Assembly (NCBI RefSeq): GCF_005144885.1
Contig: NZ_CP039690.1
Coordinates: forward strand, 2,121,001-2,185,000
DNA length: 64,000 nucleotides
Direction of reading: 5' to 3'
Source of the DNA: Phreatobacter stygius
GTDB lineage: Bacteria; Pseudomonadota; Alphaproteobacteria; Rhizobiales; Phreatobacteraceae
The first letter of the stretch is position 1. The number at the start of each line of letters is the position of its first letter. The notes under the pieces were generated by a model. The model had not been told where the DNA came from and did not search any database. It saw nothing but the letters and a program-made list of their open reading frames with translations. The translations under genes were made by a program, and so were the position numbers. Below, piece by piece: positions 1-8,811 of this stretch.

Positions 1-837
1 GTCGGGCCCGGCGCAGATCGCCGCGGTGATGGCCGCAAGGTTCGAGGTATGGGCGCCGAACGGCGCCGAGACGAGCGAGGCGATGCCGGTCACCGTCAGC
101 ACTGGTCCAACCGGCGGATTGTAGCCATTGGCCCGGAGCACGGCCAGACCCGGCAGGTTCTGCGCCGCCATGGTGACCAGATAAAGCGGCAGGCCGAGCC
201 CGATCAGCGCGCCGGCTTCGAAGCTCGGCGTCACCCATTCCAGCCGGGCAAGGCCGAGATCGCCCGGCAACGGGCCGGCCAGGCCGAGCGCATAGGTGAG
301 CCCGACGCCCATCGCCACCACCACCAGCATGGCGCTGGCCGGATGAACCAGGCGGGCAACCAGGAAGATCACCACCAGCGGCAGCACCAGGAGCGGCGCG
401 CCGGGCGCTGCCAGCACGACATCGGCGACAAATTTGAACAGCACGCCCGCCAGCATCGCCGAGGCAATGCCCGGCGGGATCCGGGCGACCAGGTCGCCGA
501 TCGGCCGGACGAGGCCGGTGGCGATGATCAGCACGGCCACGAGCATGAAAGCGCCGACCGCCGCCGGCATGGTGATGGTGCCGCCGGTCGCCGCGATCAG
601 CGCGGCCCCCGGCGTCGACCAGGCGATGATGATCGGCATCTTGTAGCGCCAGGTCAGCGCCATGCCGCTGATCGCCTGAGCGAGCGAAATGGCGGCCAGC
701 CAGGAGATCGTCTGGCCGGGCGTGGCGCCGACCGCCTGGGCCGCCGCGATGACAATGGCAACCGTGCCGGCGAAGCCGACCAGCGGCGCGATGATCCCGG
801 CGGTGAAGGTGGAGAGCGAAAACGGAGGCATGACCAT
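1..837 (-). CDS. BenE-family transporter, partial (3' end outside window)
   Basis: Only the first 279 codons are visible; the gene runs leftwards out of the window. It is a very hydrophobic protein with repeated membrane segments of small residues (IIAPLVGFAGTVAIVIAAA near the start, then at least seven more). The PIIIAWSTPGAALIAA segment (about residue 68) and the GAHTSNLAAITAAICAGPD stretch near the visible end are typical of the benzoate/H+ symporter BenE family. These are 12-helix inner-membrane proteins of about 390 residues, so roughly 110 residues are missing. The substrate cannot be read from sequence: many BenE relatives are not next to benzoate genes, and no aromatic catabolism genes are seen here. 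Start is ATG at 837 or 831; both are in frame with no strong ribosome site. Confidence 0.8.
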   Translation of the reverse strand, partial: MVMPPFSLSTFTAGIIAPLVGFAGTVAIVIAAAQAVGATPGQTISWLAAISLAQAISGMALTWRYKMPIIIAWSTPGAALIAATGGTITMPAAVGAFMLVAVLIIATGLVRPIGDLVARIPPGIASAMLAGVLFKFVADVVLAAPGAPLLVLPLVVIFLVARLVHPASAMLVVVAMGVGLTYALGLAGPLPGDLGLARLEWVTPSFEAGALIGLGLPLYLVTMAAQNLPGLAVLRANGYNPPVGPVLTVTGIASLVSAPFGAHTSNLAAITAAICAGPD

Positions 838-931
838 CAGCCGCGTCGGTTGAGGCAGAAAATGCGCCGGGGCACAAAAAAGGCCCGGCTTGGCAGCCGG
901 GCCTTTCCTGTCGCAGAGCTCAAGCTTGCGA

Positions 932-2335
932 TCAATAGCGGTAGTGGTCGGCCTTGAACGGACCCTGCTGCGGCACGCCGATATAGGCGGCCTGGTCGGC
1001 CCGCAGCTTGGTCAGCTTCACGCCGATCTTCTCCAGGTGCAGCATGGCGACCTTCTCGTCGAGATGCTTCGGCAGGGTATAGACCTTCTTCTCGTACTTG
1101 CCGGGATTGGTCCACAATTCGATCTGGGCGATCGTCTGGTTGGTGAACGAAGCCGACATGACGAAGGACGGGTGGCCCATGGCGTTGCCGAGATTGACCA
1201 GGCGGCCTTCCGACAGAAGGATGATCCGGTTGCCGCCCGGGAATTCGATCTCGTCGACCTGCGGCTTGACGTTGTTCCACTTGAAGTTCTTCAGGCCGGC
1301 GACCTGGATCTCGTTGTCGAAGTGGCCGATGTTGCAGACGATCGCCCGGTCCTTCATGGCGCGCATGTGGTCGACCGTGATGATGTCCTTGTTGCCGGTG
1401 GCGGTGACATAGATGTCGGCGCGCGACAGGGCGTCCTCGATGGTCGCGACCTCATAGCCTTCCATCGCCGCCTGCAGGGCGCAGATCGGATCGACTTCCG
1501 AGACGATGACGCGGCAGCCGGCCTGGCGCAGCGAAGCGGCCGAGCCCTTGCCGACATCGCCGAAGCCGGCGACGAAGGCGACCTTGCCCGACATCATCAC
1601 GTCGGTGCCGCGGCGGATCGCGTCGACCAGCGATTCACGGCAGCCGTAGAGGTTGTCGAACTTCGACTTGGTGACGGAGTCGTTGACGTTGATCGCCGGG
1701 AACAGCAGCTTGCCGGCGGAGGCCAGCTGATAGAGCCGGTTGACGCCGGTGGTGGTCTCTTCCGAGACGCCCTTGATCGCCTTGGCGAGCTCGCCGAACC
1801 AGCCCTTCGGCTTTTCCGCCAGCTTCTTCTTGAGCAGGGCGAAGAAGATTTCCTCTTCTTCCGATTCCGGCTTGTCGAGGAAACCGGCATCGCCGTTCTC
1901 GGCGCGCAGGCCGAGATGAACGAACATGGTGGCATCGCCGCCGTCGTCGAGGATCATGTTCGGCGTGCCGCCGCCATGCCAGTCGAACAGCTTGGCGGTG
2001 TAGTCCCAGTACTCGGTCAGCGTCTCGCCCTTATAAGCGAAGACCGGGATGCCGGCGGCGGCGATGGCCGCGGCGGCATGATCCTGGGTCGAATAGATGT
2101 TGCAGGACACCCAGCGGATGTCGGCGCCGAGAGCCTTCAGGGTCTCGATCAGCACCGCGGTCTGGATGGTCATGTGCAGCGAGCCGGCAATGCGCGCGCC
2201 CTTCAGCGGCTGCGACGCACCGAACTCGGCGCGGGTCGCCATGAGACCCGGCATTTCGGTCTCGGCGAGGTCGATTTCCTTGCGGCCGAAGGCGGCGAGC
2301 GCGATGTCTTTGACGATGTAGTCGATGGCGGCCAT
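932..2335 (-). CDS. ahcY: Adenosylhomocysteinase (SAH hydrolase)
   Basis: Converts S-adenosylhomocysteine to adenosine and homocysteine in the cytoplasm, removing a product that inhibits methyltransferases and feeding the methionine cycle. The 467-residue length suits the long bacterial form. Visible signatures are [20 protein letters not shown] near residue 45, the NAD-binding loop [19 protein letters not shown] around residue 250, and the C-terminal [21 protein letters not shown], whose Lys and Tyr reach into the NAD site of the partner subunit. It stands alone; the neighbouring argE-type gene lies upstream on the same strand, with about 150 bp between. That gap holds a perfect palindrome (2436-2455) which probably controls it. 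Start ATG at 2335. Confidence 0.97.
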   Translation of the reverse strand: MAAIDYIVKDIALAAFGRKEIDLAETEMPGLMATRAEFGASQPLKGARIAGSLHMTIQTAVLIETLKALGADIRWVSCNIYSTQDHAAAAIAAAGIPVFAYKGETLTEYWDYTAKLFDWHGGGTPNMILDDGGDATMFVHLGLRAENGDAGFLDKPESEEEEIFFALLKKKLAEKPKGWFGELAKAIKGVSEETTTGVNRLYQLASAGKLLFPAINVNDSVTKSKFDNLYGCRESLVDAIRRGTDVMMSGKVAFVAGFGDVGKGSAASLRQAGCRVIVSEVDPICALQAAMEGYEVATIEDALSRADIYVTATGNKDIITVDHMRAMKDRAIVCNIGHFDNEIQVAGLKNFKWNNVKPQVDEIEFPGGNRIILLSEGRLVNLGNAMGHPSFVMSASFTNQTIAQIELWTNPGKYEKKVYTLPKHLDEKVAMLHLEKIGVKLTKLRADQAAYIGVPQQGPFKADHYRY

Positions 2336-2435
2336 GGGATCCTCTAGGGGACAGGCGGGACGGAACAGGCTTCGCCGGACGCCCGTCCAGCGGTCGCGCG
2401 GCCTCTAGCACGCCCATCGGCGCGAGGCAATAAAG

Positions 2436-2455
2436 ACATAAAGATTTCTTTATGT
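2436..2455. promoter_or_regulatory. Perfect 20-bp palindrome upstream of ahcY, probable repressor operator
   Basis: The sequence ACATAAAGA-TT-TCTTTATGT has two 9-bp arms that match perfectly around a 2-bp centre. It is a clear AT-rich island in GC-rich DNA, about 100 bp upstream of the ahcY start. From memory, ArsR-family SahR regulators of the methionine cycle in alphaproteobacteria use AT-rich palindromes containing AAAGA..TCTTT upstream of ahcY, so this is a plausible SahR site. No sahR gene is visible in the window; the regulator assignment is inference. Confidence 0.6.
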
Positions 2456-2488
2456 GCGCTGCGGCCAGCTCATGCCCGCCACCGGCCG

Positions 2489-3679
2489 TCAGGCCGCGCA
2501 TTGCCTGATCAGGCCGGCGATGAAGGCATCACATTTGGCCAGTTCGGAGATCTCGATCCATTCGTCCGGCTGGTGCGCCTGGGCGATGTCGCCGGGCCCG
2601 CAAATGACCGTCGAGAGGCCGGCCTTTTGAAAAAAGCCGGCCTCCGCGCCATAGGCCACCACATGGGTGCCATTGTCGCCGGTCAGCTTGCGGGCGAGCC
2701 GCTCGGCCTCGCCCTCGGGTTCGGCGCCGAGCGCCGGCGAGGCATAACCGCGGGTGATGGTGACGCCGGCGCTCGGATGCACCGCCTTCATCTCAGGCTC
2801 GATCTCGGTGCGGACGAAATCTTCGTATTCCCGGGCATAATTTTCGCCGTCATCGCCCGGCACGACCCGGACGCCGGTGACGAACTTGCAGTCGAGCGCG
2901 GTGATGTTGTGCGCCGTGCCGCCCTGGATCATGCCGACATGCAGCATGGTCCAGCCCGGATCGAAATGTGGCACGCCGCCGGTCCTTTCCGCCTCGGCCT
3001 TGTTCTTCAGGTCGCGCTGTTCCAGCCAGGCGACCAGGCGCGCGGCGACCATGACTGCGGAAACGCCGGCATAGCGGTTGCTCGAATGCACCTCGAAGCC
3101 GCGCACATGCGTATCGATGCGCAGATAACCCTTGTGCCCGGTGACCACCTTCATCCGGCTTGGCTCGCCGACGATGCAGACCGCGGGCTTGACCCAGTCC
3201 TTGCCGAGCCTGGCGATCAGGGCGCGCGCGCCGGCCATGCGGACTTCCTCGTCCGCCGACAGACAAATGTGGATCGGCCGCTTCAGGCCGGCCTTGAGCA
3301 TGGCCGGCACCGCCGCCAGCACGCAGGCGTCGAAACCCTTCATGTCGCAGGCGCCGCGGCCATAGAGCTTGTCGCCCCTGGCGACCAGGGTGAACGGGTC
3401 GCTGCTCCAGGGCTGGCCCTCGACCGGCACCACGTCGACATGGCCCGACAGCACGATCCCGCCATCGACATTGGGGCCGATCGTCGCCCACAGATTGAAA
3501 TTGCGCCCGTCGGCCAGCGGCACCAGCTCGAAGGCGACGCCATGGGCCTTCAGATAGTCGCCGACGAAGTCGATCAGGGCCCGATTGTCGGTGTCCGAGA
3601 CGGTCGGGAACCCGACGAGGCGGTGGAGCAGTTCGACGCTGGTCATATGCATCGGCGGATCGAACGCCAGCCGAGCCAT
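2489..3679 (-). CDS. argE: M20-family deacylase, acetylornithine deacetylase (ArgE) type
   Basis: A metal-dependent cytoplasmic deacylase of the M20A/ArgE-DapE group, predicted to hydrolyse N-acetylornithine to ornithine and acetate. Metal and catalytic motifs are SGHVDVVP (His80, Asp82 counting from 3679), GRGACDMKG, the acid pair in SADEEVRMAG, and GEPSR; a late histidine is in IAQAHQPDEW. About 385-396 residues is normal for ArgE. Three in-frame starts are possible (3679, 3652, 3646); none has a strong ribosome site, and the shortest fits the family best. It is divergent from the amidohydrolase array that starts 90 bp away. Related enzymes (succinyl-diaminopimelate desuccinylase, other acyl-amino-acid deacylases) cannot be excluded, since many alphaproteobacteria make ornithine with ArgJ. 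Confidence 0.8.
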   Translation of the reverse strand: MARLAFDPPMHMTSVELLHRLVGFPTVSDTDNRALIDFVGDYLKAHGVAFELVPLADGRNFNLWATIGPNVDGGIVLSGHVDVVPVEGQPWSSDPFTLVARGDKLYGRGACDMKGFDACVLAAVPAMLKAGLKRPIHICLSADEEVRMAGARALIARLGKDWVKPAVCIVGEPSRMKVVTGHKGYLRIDTHVRGFEVHSSNRYAGVSAVMVAARLVAWLEQRDLKNKAEAERTGGVPHFDPGWTMLHVGMIQGGTAHNITALDCKFVTGVRVVPGDDGENYAREYEDFVRTEIEPEMKAVHPSAGVTITRGYASPALGAEPEGEAERLARKLTGDNGTHVVAYGAEAGFFQKAGLSTVICGPGDIAQAHQPDEWIEISELAKCDAFIAGLIRQCAA

Positions 3680-3769
3680 GCACGTCAAGATGGCGCATCC
3701 GCATGGCTGCTCGATTGACCGATGCCGCGCTGTCCGATTTGCTCTGCCCTCCCGACCGCGAGATCCTTC

Positions 3770-4960
3770 ATGCCCATCGTCAACCGTATCGCCGCCCTGC
3801 ATGACGAAGTGACTGCCTGGCGCCGCGACCTGCATGAATATCCGGAGCTGCAATTCGACGTGTTTCGCACCGCCGGCATCGTCGCCGAGAAGCTTAAGGA
3901 ATTCGGCTGCGACGAGGTGGTCACCGGCATCGGCAGAACCGGCGTGGTCGGCCTGATCAAGGGCTCGGGCCAAGGTTCAGGCCAAGGTTCAGGCCAAGGT
4001 TCAGGCAAGGTCATCGGGCTGCGCGCCGACATGGACGCCCTGCCGCTGACCGAAATCACCGGCAAGGCCTATGCCTCGAAGACGGCGGGCAAGATGCACG
4101 CCTGCGGCCATGACGGCCACACCGCCATGCTCTTGGGCGCCGCCAAATATCTCGCCGAAACGCGCAATTTCGACGGCACGGTCGCGGTCATCTTCCAGCC
4201 GGCGGAAGAAGGCGGCGGCGGCGCCCGCGAGATGGTCCAGGATCGCGTCATGGAGCGTTTCGGCATCCAGGAGGTCTATGGCATGCACAATGCGCCGGGG
4301 ATGCCGGTCGGCACTTTCGCGCTGCGCCCCGGGCCGCTGATGGCGGCGGCCGACGGCATTCGCATCGAAGTCGAGGGCAAGGGCGGCCATGCCGCGCAGC
4401 CGCATAATGCGGTCGATACGATCCTCGTCGCCGCGCAGATCGTCGCGAACGTCCAGTCGATCGTCTCGCGCAATGTCGACCCGCTGGAGAAGGTCGTAAT
4501 CTCGATCTGCGCCTTCAATGCAGGTTTCACCGACAATGTCATCCCGCAGACGGCAACCTTGCTCGGCACCGTGCGCACCCTGTCGTCGGAGCTGCGCGAC
4601 CTGACCGAGCAGCGCCTGCAAGCCATCGTCGATGGGACCGCGGCGCTCCATGGCGCGACCGCCCGGCTCACCTACCGGCGCGGCGCCCCGGTCACCGCCA
4701 ACCATGGGGCCGAGGCCGGTTTTGCGGCGGATGCCGCCGCCGCGGTTGTCGGCGAAGCGAGCGTCAACAGGGTGTTTCCGCCGATCATGGGCAGCGAGGA
4801 CTTTGCCTTCATGCTGGAGGCGCGGCCCGGCGCCTTCATTTTCATTGGCCAGGGCGAAGGAGCCAACGTCCATCACCCGGCCTACGACTTCAACGACGAA
4901 ATCATCCCGATCGGCATGAGCTATTGGGCGAAAATCGTCGAAAGCCGGCTTCCCGTCTGA
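3770..4960 (+). CDS. M20D amidohydrolase, tandem copy 1 (hippurate hydrolase-like)
   Basis: First of four head-to-tail paralogues of the M20D family (HipO/IAA-amino-acid hydrolase type), zinc or manganese enzymes that hydrolyse N-acyl amino acids. Metal ligands are visible in HACGHDGHT (Cys112, His114), QPAEEG (Glu146-147), GMHNAPG (His173) and HHPAYDF near the end; MGSEDFAFML marks the distal catalytic region. At 396 residues it has the usual length. No signal peptide is seen. The loop after VGLIK (residues 65-80) is made of four GSGQ repeats encoded by a 12-bp tandem repeat and differs from the other copies. Start ATG at 3770 is chosen because all four copies begin MPI-N-R; an upstream in-frame ATG at 3722 would add 16 unmatched residues. 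True substrate unknown. Confidence 0.9.
   Translation: MPIVNRIAALHDEVTAWRRDLHEYPELQFDVFRTAGIVAEKLKEFGCDEVVTGIGRTGVVGLIKGSGQGSGQGSGQGSGKVIGLRADMDALPLTEITGKAYASKTAGKMHACGHDGHTAMLLGAAKYLAETRNFDGTVAVIFQPAEEGGGGAREMVQDRVMERFGIQEVYGMHNAPGMPVGTFALRPGPLMAAADGIRIEVEGKGGHAAQPHNAVDTILVAAQIVANVQSIVSRNVDPLEKVVISICAFNAGFTDNVIPQTATLLGTVRTLSSELRDLTEQRLQAIVDGTAALHGATARLTYRRGAPVTANHGAEAGFAADAAAAVVGEASVNRVFPPIMGSEDFAFMLEARPGAFIFIGQGEGANVHHPAYDFNDEIIPIGMSYWAKIVESRLPV
3962..4009. repeat. 12-bp tandem repeat (4 units) inside amidohydrolase copy 1
   Basis: Four 12-bp units: GGCTCGGGCCAA, two exact GGTTCAGGCCAA and a final GGTTCAGGCAAG. They encode GSGQ-GSGQ-GSGQ-GSGK in frame. The neighbouring paralogues have unrelated short Gly/Ser/Lys spacers at the same place, so this is a length-variable surface loop expanded by slippage. 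Confidence 0.9.
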
Positions 4961-5037
4961 CATTGACCACGTTTCGCCGCCGCACCGGCAGCACGCCGGC
5001 ACGGCGTGTCCCATTCCTTTTCGCCCTGGAGCCCCCC

Positions 5038-6219
5038 ATGCCGATCGTCAACCGCATCTCCGCCCTGCATGATGAAGTCACCGCCTGGCGGCGCGACCTG
5101 CACGAACATCCGGAGTTGCAGTTCGACGTCCACCGCACCGCCGGCATCGTCGCCGAGAAGCTGAGGAGCTTCGGCTGCGACGAGGTGGTCACCGGCATTG
5201 GCCGAACCGGCGTGGTCGGCATCATCAAGGGTTCCAACAGTTCTGGCAAAATCGGCGGTTCGGGCAAGGTGATCGGGCTGCGCGCCGACATGGATGCGCT
5301 GCCGCTGACCGAGATGTCGGGCAAGCCCCATGCCTCGAAGACCCCCGGCAAGATGCATGCCTGCGGCCATGACGGCCACACCGCCATGTTGCTCGGCGCC
5401 GCCAAATATCTCGCCGAGACACGCAATTTCGACGGCGCGGTCGCGGTCATCTTCCAGCCCGCGGAAGAGGGCGAGAAGGGCGGCCAGGCCATGGTCGACG
5501 ACGGCATGATGGAGCGTTTCGGCATCCAGGAGGTCTATGGCATGCACAATGCGCCGGGACTGCCGGTCGGCGCCTTTGCGCTCAGGCCCGGTCCGCTGCT
5601 CGCGGCCGTCGACAATTTCCGCGTCGACGTCGAAGGCAAGGGCGGCCACGCCGCCAAGCCGCATCTGTCGGTCGACACGATCCTGGTCGCGGCCCATATC
5701 GTCACGGCGGTCCAATCGATCGTCTCGCGCAATGTCGACCCGCTGGAAAACGCCGTGGTCTCGATCTGCGCCTTCAATGCCGGCTTTGCCAACAATGTCA
5801 TTCCGCAGACCGCCGAATTGCGCGGCACGGTGCGCACCTTGAGTCCGGAGGTCAGAGATTTCGTCGAGAAGCGGCTGAAGGAGGTGGTCGAAGGCACCGC
5901 CGCCCTGTTCGGCGCCAAGGCAAGCCTCACTTACGAGCGCATCGTGCCGGTGACCGTCAATAACGAGGCGCACACGCCGTTTGCCGCCGATGCCGCCGCG
6001 GCCGTGGTCGGCGAGACAAGCGTCAACCGCGACGCTATTCCGGTCATGGGCGGCGAGGATTTCTCCTATATGCTGAATGCGCGTCCCGGCGCCTTCATCT
6101 TCATCGGCCAGGGCGATACGGCGAATGTCCATCACCCGGCTTACGACTTCAATGACGAGATCATCCCGATCGGCATGAGCTATTGGGCAAAGCTCGTGGA
6201 GACGCGGCTCACCGCCTGA
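5038..6219 (+). CDS. M20D amidohydrolase, tandem copy 2
   Basis: Second paralogue in the array, 393 residues, 77 bp after copy 1. It keeps every metal-binding motif (HACGHDGHT, QPAEEG, GMHNAPG, HHPAYDF) and the segment HACGHDGHTAMLLGAAKYLA is identical to the other three. It differs in the spacer loop (GSNSSGKIGGSGK) and in surface positions such as EKGGQAMVDDGM in place of GGGGAREMVQDRV. The start is ATG at 5038, preceded by CTGGAG and beginning MPIVNRISALHDE like copy 1; the in-frame codons upstream of it encode nothing conserved. Probably a cytoplasmic N-acyl-amino-acid hydrolase; the substrate difference from the other copies cannot be seen from sequence. Confidence 0.9.
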   Translation: MPIVNRISALHDEVTAWRRDLHEHPELQFDVHRTAGIVAEKLRSFGCDEVVTGIGRTGVVGIIKGSNSSGKIGGSGKVIGLRADMDALPLTEMSGKPHASKTPGKMHACGHDGHTAMLLGAAKYLAETRNFDGAVAVIFQPAEEGEKGGQAMVDDGMMERFGIQEVYGMHNAPGLPVGAFALRPGPLLAAVDNFRVDVEGKGGHAAKPHLSVDTILVAAHIVTAVQSIVSRNVDPLENAVVSICAFNAGFANNVIPQTAELRGTVRTLSPEVRDFVEKRLKEVVEGTAALFGAKASLTYERIVPVTVNNEAHTPFAADAAAAVVGETSVNRDAIPVMGGEDFSYMLNARPGAFIFIGQGDTANVHHPAYDFNDEIIPIGMSYWAKLVETRLTA

Positions 6220-6317
6220 AACCTGCCCGTTCAACCGCCGTCTCCCCATGGCCTGGAAAGGCCGAGACTGGCGTGACCCAGACCTGACATCCACCCGTTT
6301 TCTGTTCGGAGACCCCC

Positions 6318-7484
6318 ATGCCCATCAACAACCGCATTTCCGCGCTTCACGACGAAGTCACCGCCTGGCGGCGCGACCTGCACGAACATCCCGAGCTGCA
6401 GTTCGACGTGCACCGCACCGCCGGCATCGTCGCCGACAAGCTCAGGGAATTCGGTTGCGACGAGGTGGTCACCGGCATCGGCAAGACCGGCGTGGTCGGC
6501 CTGATCAAGGGTTCAAAGAGCGGATCAGGCAAGGTGATCGGGCTGCGCGCCGACATGGACGCCCTGCCGCTGACCGAGATCACCGGCAAGGCCTATGCCT
6601 CCAAGACCGCCGGCAAGATGCACGCCTGCGGCCATGACGGCCACACCGCCATGCTCTTGGGCGCCGCCAAATATCTCGCCGAGACGCGCAATTTCGACGG
6701 CACCGTGGCGGTCATCTTCCAGCCGGCCGAAGAGGGCGGCGGCGGCGGCCGTGAAATGGTCAATGACGGCATGATGGACCGCTTCGGCATCCAGGAGGTC
6801 TATGGCATGCACAACACGCCGGGCATGCCGGTCGGCGCCTTCGCGCTACGCGCCGGCCCGCTGCTGGCGGCGGCCGACCGCATCCGCATCGAGGTCGAGG
6901 GCAAGGGCGGCCACGCCGCCAAGCCGCATCTGTCGGTCGACACCGTGCTGGTCGCGTCCCAGATCGTCGCCAATGTCCAGTCGATCGTCTCGCGCAACGT
7001 CAATCCACTCGACAATGTCGTGGTCTCGATCTGCGCCTTCAATGCCGGCTTCACCGACAATGTCATCCCGCAGACCGCCACCTTGCTCGGCACGGTGCGC
7101 ACGCTGACGCCGGAAATGCGCGATTTCGTCGAAGCCCGCCTGCATGCCGTCGTCGAAGGCACGGCCGCCTTGTTCGGCGCGACCGCCAAGCTGCATTATT
7201 CCCGTGACTATCCGGTCACCGCCAACCATGCCGAGAACACCGTCTTCGCAGCCGACGCCGCCGCCGCGGTGGTCGGCGAAGCCGGTGTCGAGCGTAACGT
7301 CACCCCGGTCATGGGCGGCGAGGATTTCTCGTTCATGCTGGAGGCCCGTCCCGGCGCCTTCATCTTCGTCGGCCAGGGCGAGAGCGCCGGCCTGCATCAC
7401 CCGGCCTATGACTTCAACGACGAGATCATCCCGATCGGCATGAGCTATTGGGCCAAGCTCGTCGAAATGCGGCTCGCCGCCTGA
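6318..7484 (+). CDS. M20D amidohydrolase, tandem copy 3
   Basis: Third paralogue, 388 residues, 98 bp after copy 2. Start ATG at 6318 follows CGGAGAC and opens MPINNRISALHDE. The catalytic set is complete: HACGHDGHT, QPAEEGGGGG, GMHNTPGM, a GKGGHAAKPH dimer-domain motif and HHPAYDF. Its spacer loop is short (GSKSGSGK). In protein sequence it reads as close to copies 1 and 2, sharing the C-terminal block YDFNDEIIPIGMSYWAK, so these three appear to be the younger duplications. Same predicted role: cleavage of an N-acyl or N-aroyl amino acid in the cytoplasm. Confidence 0.9.
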   Translation: MPINNRISALHDEVTAWRRDLHEHPELQFDVHRTAGIVADKLREFGCDEVVTGIGKTGVVGLIKGSKSGSGKVIGLRADMDALPLTEITGKAYASKTAGKMHACGHDGHTAMLLGAAKYLAETRNFDGTVAVIFQPAEEGGGGGREMVNDGMMDRFGIQEVYGMHNTPGMPVGAFALRAGPLLAAADRIRIEVEGKGGHAAKPHLSVDTVLVASQIVANVQSIVSRNVNPLDNVVVSICAFNAGFTDNVIPQTATLLGTVRTLTPEMRDFVEARLHAVVEGTAALFGATAKLHYSRDYPVTANHAENTVFAADAAAAVVGEAGVERNVTPVMGGEDFSFMLEARPGAFIFVGQGESAGLHHPAYDFNDEIIPIGMSYWAKLVEMRLAA

Positions 7485-7499
7485 TCCCGATCCCACTGC

Positions 7500-7531
7500 G
7501 CGCCTCTCCCGCTTTCTGCGTGGAGAGGCGC
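7500..7531. repeat. Inverted repeat between amidohydrolase copies 3 and 4
   Basis: GCGCCTCTCC and GGAGAGGCGC form a perfect 10-bp stem around a 12-nt loop, 16 bp after the stop of copy 3. There is no T run after it on either strand, so it is not a standard intrinsic terminator. It may be an mRNA-stabilising or partial termination hairpin that separates expression of copy 4. Confidence 0.6.
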
Positions 7532-7580
7532 AGAATGACCAAAGACTCCAAGCCACCCGTTTTCCGTATCGGAGCGTTCC

Positions 7581-8747
7581 ATGCCCATCATCAACCGCGT
7601 CGCCGATCTCGCCGATGAAATCACCGCCTGGCGCCGTGACTTCCACGAGAACCCCGAATTGCTGTTCGACGTGTTCCGGACCTCCGGCATCGTCGCCGAC
7701 AAGCTGAAGGAATTCGGCTGCGACGAGGTGGTGACCGGGCTCGGCAAGACCGGCGTGGTCGCCGTGATCAAGGGCCGCAAGGCCGGCTCCGGCAAGGTCA
7801 TCGGCCTGCGCGCCGACATGGACGCGCTGCCGATCGAGGAGGCGACCAACGCGCCTCACACGTCCAAAATCCCGGGCAAGATGCATGCCTGCGGCCATGA
7901 CGGCCACACCGCCATGTTGCTCGGCGCCGCCAAATATCTCGCCGAGACGCGCAATTTCGACGGCACCGCGATCATGATCTTCCAGCCGGCCGAAGAAGGC
8001 GGCGGCGGCGGCGACCTGATGGTCAAGGACGGCCTGATGACCCGTTTCCGCATCCAGGAAGTCTATGGCATGCACAATATGCCGGGCATTCCGCTCGGCA
8101 CCTTCGCCGTGCGCACCGGCCCGTCCATGGCGGCCGCCGACCGCTTCATCATCGATATCGAAGGCAAGGGCGGCCATGGCGCCATGCCGCATCTGTGCAT
8201 CGATCCGGTGCCGGTCGGTTTTGCCATCGGTCAGGCGATGCAGACCATCGTGTCGCGCAATGTCGACCCGATCGAATGCGCCGTCGTCTCGATCACCTCG
8301 ATCCATGCCGGCGAAGCTTTCAACGTCATTCCGCAGACGCTGCGCATGCTCGGCACGGTGCGCACCTTCAAGCCGGAGGTGCAGGACCTGGTCGAGGAGC
8401 GCATGAAGCAGACGGCCGAGGGCATCGCCAAGGCCATGGGCTGCACCGCCAAGGTCGACTATGTCAGGGGTTATCCGGTCACCTTCAATCACGAGGCCCA
8501 GACCAGGTTCGCCGCCGAAGTCGCCAAGGCCATTGTCGGCGCCGACAAGGTCGACACCAACACGCCGCCGCTGATGGGTGCGGAAGACTTCTCCTACATG
8601 CTGAACGAACGGCCCGGCTGCTACATCTTCGTCGGCAATGGCGATACCGCCGCCTGCCACCACCCGGCCTATGACTTCGACGACAAGGCGATCCCCGCCG
8701 GCACCAGCTATTGGGCCAAGCTCGTCGAAACCGCCATGCCGGCCTGA
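7581..8747 (+). CDS. M20D amidohydrolase, tandem copy 4 (divergent)
   Basis: Fourth paralogue, 388 residues. It keeps the metal-binding motifs (HACGHDGHT, QPAEEG, YGMHNMPG, MGAEDFSYML, HHPAYDF) but differs from copies 1-3 at many positions: IEEATNAPHTSK instead of LTEITGKAYASK, GKGGHGAMPHLCIDPVPVG in the dimerisation domain, and YDFDDKAIPAGTSYW at the end. It is therefore the most diverged member and the best candidate for a different substrate. Its spacer loop is GRKAGSGK. Start ATG at 7581 after CGGAGCG. It is preceded by the 7500-7531 hairpin and followed by the convergent GMC gene. Confidence 0.9.
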   Translation: MPIINRVADLADEITAWRRDFHENPELLFDVFRTSGIVADKLKEFGCDEVVTGLGKTGVVAVIKGRKAGSGKVIGLRADMDALPIEEATNAPHTSKIPGKMHACGHDGHTAMLLGAAKYLAETRNFDGTAIMIFQPAEEGGGGGDLMVKDGLMTRFRIQEVYGMHNMPGIPLGTFAVRTGPSMAAADRFIIDIEGKGGHGAMPHLCIDPVPVGFAIGQAMQTIVSRNVDPIECAVVSITSIHAGEAFNVIPQTLRMLGTVRTFKPEVQDLVEERMKQTAEGIAKAMGCTAKVDYVRGYPVTFNHEAQTRFAAEVAKAIVGADKVDTNTPPLMGAEDFSYMLNERPGCYIFVGNGDTAACHHPAYDFDDKAIPAGTSYWAKLVETAMPA

Positions 8748-8811
8748 CGATCAAGGCCGCCGGCGCATCCAACCGGATAGGCCGGCGGCCGATGTCACAT
8801 CGCGGCGCGCC

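Noticed and set aside
49-957. Long plus-strand open frame opposite the BenE-type gene
   Set aside because: Arg/His/Gln/Asp-rich translation typical of the antisense of a GC-rich gene; the minus strand gives a clear membrane transporter.
890-2347. 485-codon frame opposite ahcY
   Set aside because: Exact antisense shadow of a well conserved gene; no domain and no ribosome site.
7500-7531. Intrinsic terminator after amidohydrolase copy 3
   Set aside because: Stem is good but there is no T run on either strand, so I list it only as an inverted repeat.
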